This document shows, in pieces, positions 61,664-64,000 of a stretch of 64,000 nucleotides of DNA. Origin of the DNA: Candidatus Thorarchaeota archaeon (lineage in GTDB: Archaea; Asgardarchaeota; Thorarchaeia; Thorarchaeales; Thorarchaeaceae); assembly GCA_004524595.1 (NCBI GenBank), contig SDOA01000001.1, forward strand, positions 18,616 through 82,615, written 5' to 3'. The notes beneath the pieces were generated by a model. That model had not been told where the DNA came from. It searched no databases and was given only the letters and a program-made list of their open reading frames with translations. The translations under genes and the position numbers were made by a program. Position 1 is the stretch's first letter. Every line of letters starts with the position of its first letter.

Positions 61664-62810
61664 TAGACTTCTATCACAATTAGTTGAAGAAATAGAACGA
61701 GTTGAAGTAACGAAGCATCAGTTTGGTAAGGTCATGACCCTCATAAAAGAAAAAATCAATCTCACGAAGTTTCCAGCAATAGCATCCAACATAATTGATT
61801 CTGAGTTTACCAAAAAAATAGAACCTACTAGTCTTTCAGGTCTGAAAATAACCGGAGTGGATGGAGGCTTAGTCCGGAGACGCTTCCGATCTATGGATTT
61901 AGTTCTTACGAGGGGTATTGCAGTTCTCTTTCAATTTGGTCCCGAAGAAGGTCCTATCGTTGATTTCTATCCCGACCCTTTTCCAGAACCGCAGGTACGG
62001 CCTATGATGCTAACATTATCTGCCTCAGAATTGGATCAATTGTCATCATTGGAGCGAGTTGCTGCAGAGCTACGTGTCATTCTTGCAGTTTTGGATGAAT
62101 TCTATACAGATATCATTCTTGTTGATGGTTCTATTTTCTATCATCCAAGAGACCGACCTCAGAGTGGATCAATAGTCTACGAGAAATTTCAAGAAGTACT
62201 ATCGTTATACAGACAACTCTACAACAAAGCTAAGAAAAAAAACACTTCTCTCGTCGGAATTGTGAAAGATAGTAGATCTGGCCGATTGACTAGCTTTCTT
62301 GGAGATATTCTCCCCCATGTCATTCGTGATCCAGCTATCTTTGAATTGATGCAAGGTGTTGATTACAGGTGGTTACTAAAAATCTCAAGAGACTGTGATA
62401 TTCTTGACACTTTTTTGGAAGAAGGGGAACGCTCATTCATATTCAAATATTCATCCGAACTACAGACTAATTCCAATTCATTATCCGAGAATCTGACTCC
62501 TTGGGCATCATCAATATGGGTGACCTATCTTAAAACTGCGATAAATGACCTACCTCTACGAATAGAGTTCCTTTCTGATGATAGTACAGAGAGTATTTGG
62601 AAAATAGATAGAGCCTTAGCTGTGATACTTCCTCTCTCTTGGCAACATCCTGAATATGGCATTCCTACGCCTATTCTTGAAGCTGATACAAGAGCAAAAA
62701 TCACAATGAATGAAACACAATTAATTATTGATCGACTAATGGCCCTGTCAGGGCTCACATATACAACACTTGAAAAACGAAGGTCTAGAAACCCTTTCGG
62801 AGGTGGATAA
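61647..62810 (+). CDS. nurA: NurA 5'-3' nuclease
   Basis: DNA-end resection nuclease working with HerA, Mre11 and Rad50. 387 residues. Catalytic Asp motifs are GVDGGLVRRRF (about 70-80) and IILVDGSIFYH (about 155), and further acidic residues lie in the C-terminal half (LEADTRAKIT). It overlaps the pyrG end and is followed three bases later by herA behind GGAGGTGG, so NurA-HerA are coupled. Ends KRRSRNPFGGG. Confidence 0.9.
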   Translation: MDKNLDRLLSQLVEEIERVEVTKHQFGKVMTLIKEKINLTKFPAIASNIIDSEFTKKIEPTSLSGLKITGVDGGLVRRRFRSMDLVLTRGIAVLFQFGPEEGPIVDFYPDPFPEPQVRPMMLTLSASELDQLSSLERVAAELRVILAVLDEFYTDIILVDGSIFYHPRDRPQSGSIVYEKFQEVLSLYRQLYNKAKKKNTSLVGIVKDSRSGRLTSFLGDILPHVIRDPAIFELMQGVDYRWLLKISRDCDILDTFLEEGERSFIFKYSSELQTNSNSLSENLTPWASSIWVTYLKTAINDLPLRIEFLSDDSTESIWKIDRALAVILPLSWQHPEYGIPTPILEADTRAKITMNETQLIIDRLMALSGLTYTTLEKRRSRNPFGGG

Positions 62811-62813
62811 TTA

Positions 62814-64000
62814 GTGACAGAATATCAAGCATCAGCCAGACTCGGTACCGTGGTCAGTACAGATGCAGGTCCAAATGTGATGGAGTTTTCTTTTGTAGTT
62901 GAAGGTAGCTCTGATGAAGTAATAGCAAAACGTGGGGAATTCATTTCAGTAGTTACTGAAAATGGGACTGTAATTGCAAGAGTACAAGATATGATTCAGT
63001 TCAATCGATATTATCAACACGCAGAAGCTGTTAGAGAGTACCAATCTCGAGGCGAACCACTTCGCTCTATTTTTCCTACTGACCGTTGGCAGTATACCAT
63101 TGCAAAAGCAAAGGTATTAGGGTTATGGCTAGATGGATTCACAGCTCGCCCTTATTTTGCAGTTTCTCCCGGAGCTGTTGTAAGAGGAATTGATGAGGAC
63201 ACCTTAGCCTCATTTCTTAAACTTGATATTAGTAATGGACTTCGTCTTGGTCGTCTAGCATATCAAAAATTAGACTTCACTCCATCTTTGGACCGTCTTA
63301 TATCAAAACACTTGGCTATACTTGCAATGAGTGGTGCTGGCAAATCATATTTTGTTTCAGTACTATTAGAAGAATTACTCTCTCGTAGCAAGAATCAAGG
63401 GAGATTGGCAGCGATTGTAATAGATGTTCATGGTGAATATAGTTACCTAAAGGACATCACTGCTGAGGATCTTAACCTCTCCTCAAATGACTTTGAAATT
63501 GAACACATCCGTGCTTCACATATTCAAATCCCTGTTCATGCCCTTGCCGCAGAAACGATTAGCTCATTTGTTTCTGACATGAGCCCAATTCAGGTACGAG
63601 ATTTACGTCGTGTCATCTCTGAGATGAAAGAAACAATAAAATCAGGTTACAATCTCGATGATATTATTGACCGTGTGAGAGAAGATGAAACCATCAGTAA
63701 AAACACAAAAGAAGCCCTAATTGGGTGGTTAATCAATCTCAATGATACAAATCTATTCGGCAAGAGTTCTCTTCCTGATGTCAAGAAAATTGTCAGACCT
63801 GGAAAAATAACACTTGTAGATCTTAGCGACTTCATCAGTTTGAAGAAAAAGCAGATAGTAGTATCTCATTTGGCAGGAGAGCTACTTAATCTCCGTAGAA
63901 GAAATGAAATACCTCCGTTCCTCCTTGTGCTTGAAGAGGCTCATCAATTCTGTCCTGAGAGTCGTCATGAACTAGCTCTTCCCAAAGGTCGTATTGAAAC
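62814..64000 (+). CDS. herA: HerA DNA-translocating ATPase (partial, cut by window end)
   Basis: Hexameric DNA translocase for end resection. It begins with GTG at 62814 behind GGAGGTGG and stays open to the window end, giving about 395 residues. The N-terminal HAS-barrel (SARLGTVVSTDAGPNVMEFSFVVEG, about 6-30), Walker A LAILAMSGAGKSYFVSVL (about 169-186), AIVIDVHGEY, and near the end PPFLLVLEEAHQFCPES (Walker B) are all visible. It is a soluble repair-type HerA, distinct from the membrane-anchored ATPase at 26-30 kb. The 3' end lies outside the window. Confidence 0.92.
   Translation, partial: MTEYQASARLGTVVSTDAGPNVMEFSFVVEGSSDEVIAKRGEFISVVTENGTVIARVQDMIQFNRYYQHAEAVREYQSRGEPLRSIFPTDRWQYTIAKAKVLGLWLDGFTARPYFAVSPGAVVRGIDEDTLASFLKLDISNGLRLGRLAYQKLDFTPSLDRLISKHLAILAMSGAGKSYFVSVLLEELLSRSKNQGRLAAIVIDVHGEYSYLKDITAEDLNLSSNDFEIEHIRASHIQIPVHALAAETISSFVSDMSPIQVRDLRRVISEMKETIKSGYNLDDIIDRVREDETISKNTKEALIGWLINLNDTNLFGKSSLPDVKKIVRPGKITLVDLSDFISLKKKQIVVSHLAGELLNLRRRNEIPPFLLVLEEAHQFCPESRHELALPKGRIE

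Noticed and set aside
1..64000. CRISPR arrays, insertion sequences, prophage
   Set aside because: No spaced direct repeats of CRISPR size, no transposase or integrase frame, and no terminal inverted repeats with target duplications were seen.

Overview
The window is about 64 kb of AT-rich, gene-dense archaeal chromosome. The information-processing genes are archaeal/eukaryote-like: TFE, MBF1, TFB, a probable RpoG/Rpb8, NAC, PAN, Orc1/Cdc6, MCM, GINS, RFC small and large, Hel308, NurA-HerA, uS10 and intron-bearing tRNAs. Three further features point to an Asgard archaeon: an MglA-like small GTPase operonic with a tandem roadblock protein, a split saccharopine (LKR + SDH) lysine pathway, and RpoG. 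Thorarchaeia-like is a guess; the phylum itself is an inference from gene content. No insertion sequence, prophage or CRISPR array was seen.

Layout. 0-4 kb: TFE, MBF1, PAN, a Taw2-like wybutosine enzyme and NAC. 4-16.6 kb: A-ATPase subunit D, a small membrane protein, an AAA+ ATPase with a probable ribbon-helix-helix partner, an ADP-forming acyl-CoA synthetase alpha subunit, three unrecognised proteins, HypF and IorAB. This stretch carries an array of a 7-bp element (GTAWTAC) repeated at a 9-bp period, present at almost every gene junction. 15.8-20.4 kb: an intergenic region with two inverted origin-recognition-box (ORB) like elements around an AT-rich core, the lysine genes, then a second intergenic region with a textbook ORB and clustered ATTCACA repeats. 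I read this as a replication origin. The array beside it, with the AAA+/RHH pair inside it, looks like an undescribed origin-proximal partition (centromere-like) system.

20-39 kb: a nucleotidyltransferase, a cysteine-desulfurase-like protein that has lost its PLP lysine, GlmS, uS10 and isopentenyl phosphate kinase. Then comes a surface/secretion group: a giant membrane-anchored HerA/VirB4-like ATPase, two Ig-like surface proteins, a pilin-like peptide and a TadA/VirB11-like ATPase. tRNA-Glu with a D-arm intron, TFB, RpoG and KorA are interleaved.

39-50 kb is a replication island: tRNA-Gly, Orc1/Cdc6, a wHTH protein, TruA, RfcL, RfcS, Gins23, MCM and Hel308, followed by an AcuC-type deacetylase. 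50-57 kb: tRNA-Pro with two introns (one in the T-loop), ThpR, a PAN-like AAA ATPase, the UPF0200/UPF0201 pair, Trm-G10, a GPN GTPase, an XRE regulator and an HD phosphohydrolase. 57-64 kb: the roadblock / unknown / MglA-like GTPase operon, CTP synthase, NurA and HerA (cut by the window end).

All starts, boundaries and functions come from reading the sequence. Where a Shine-Dalgarno sequence favoured an internal start, I used it and said so.
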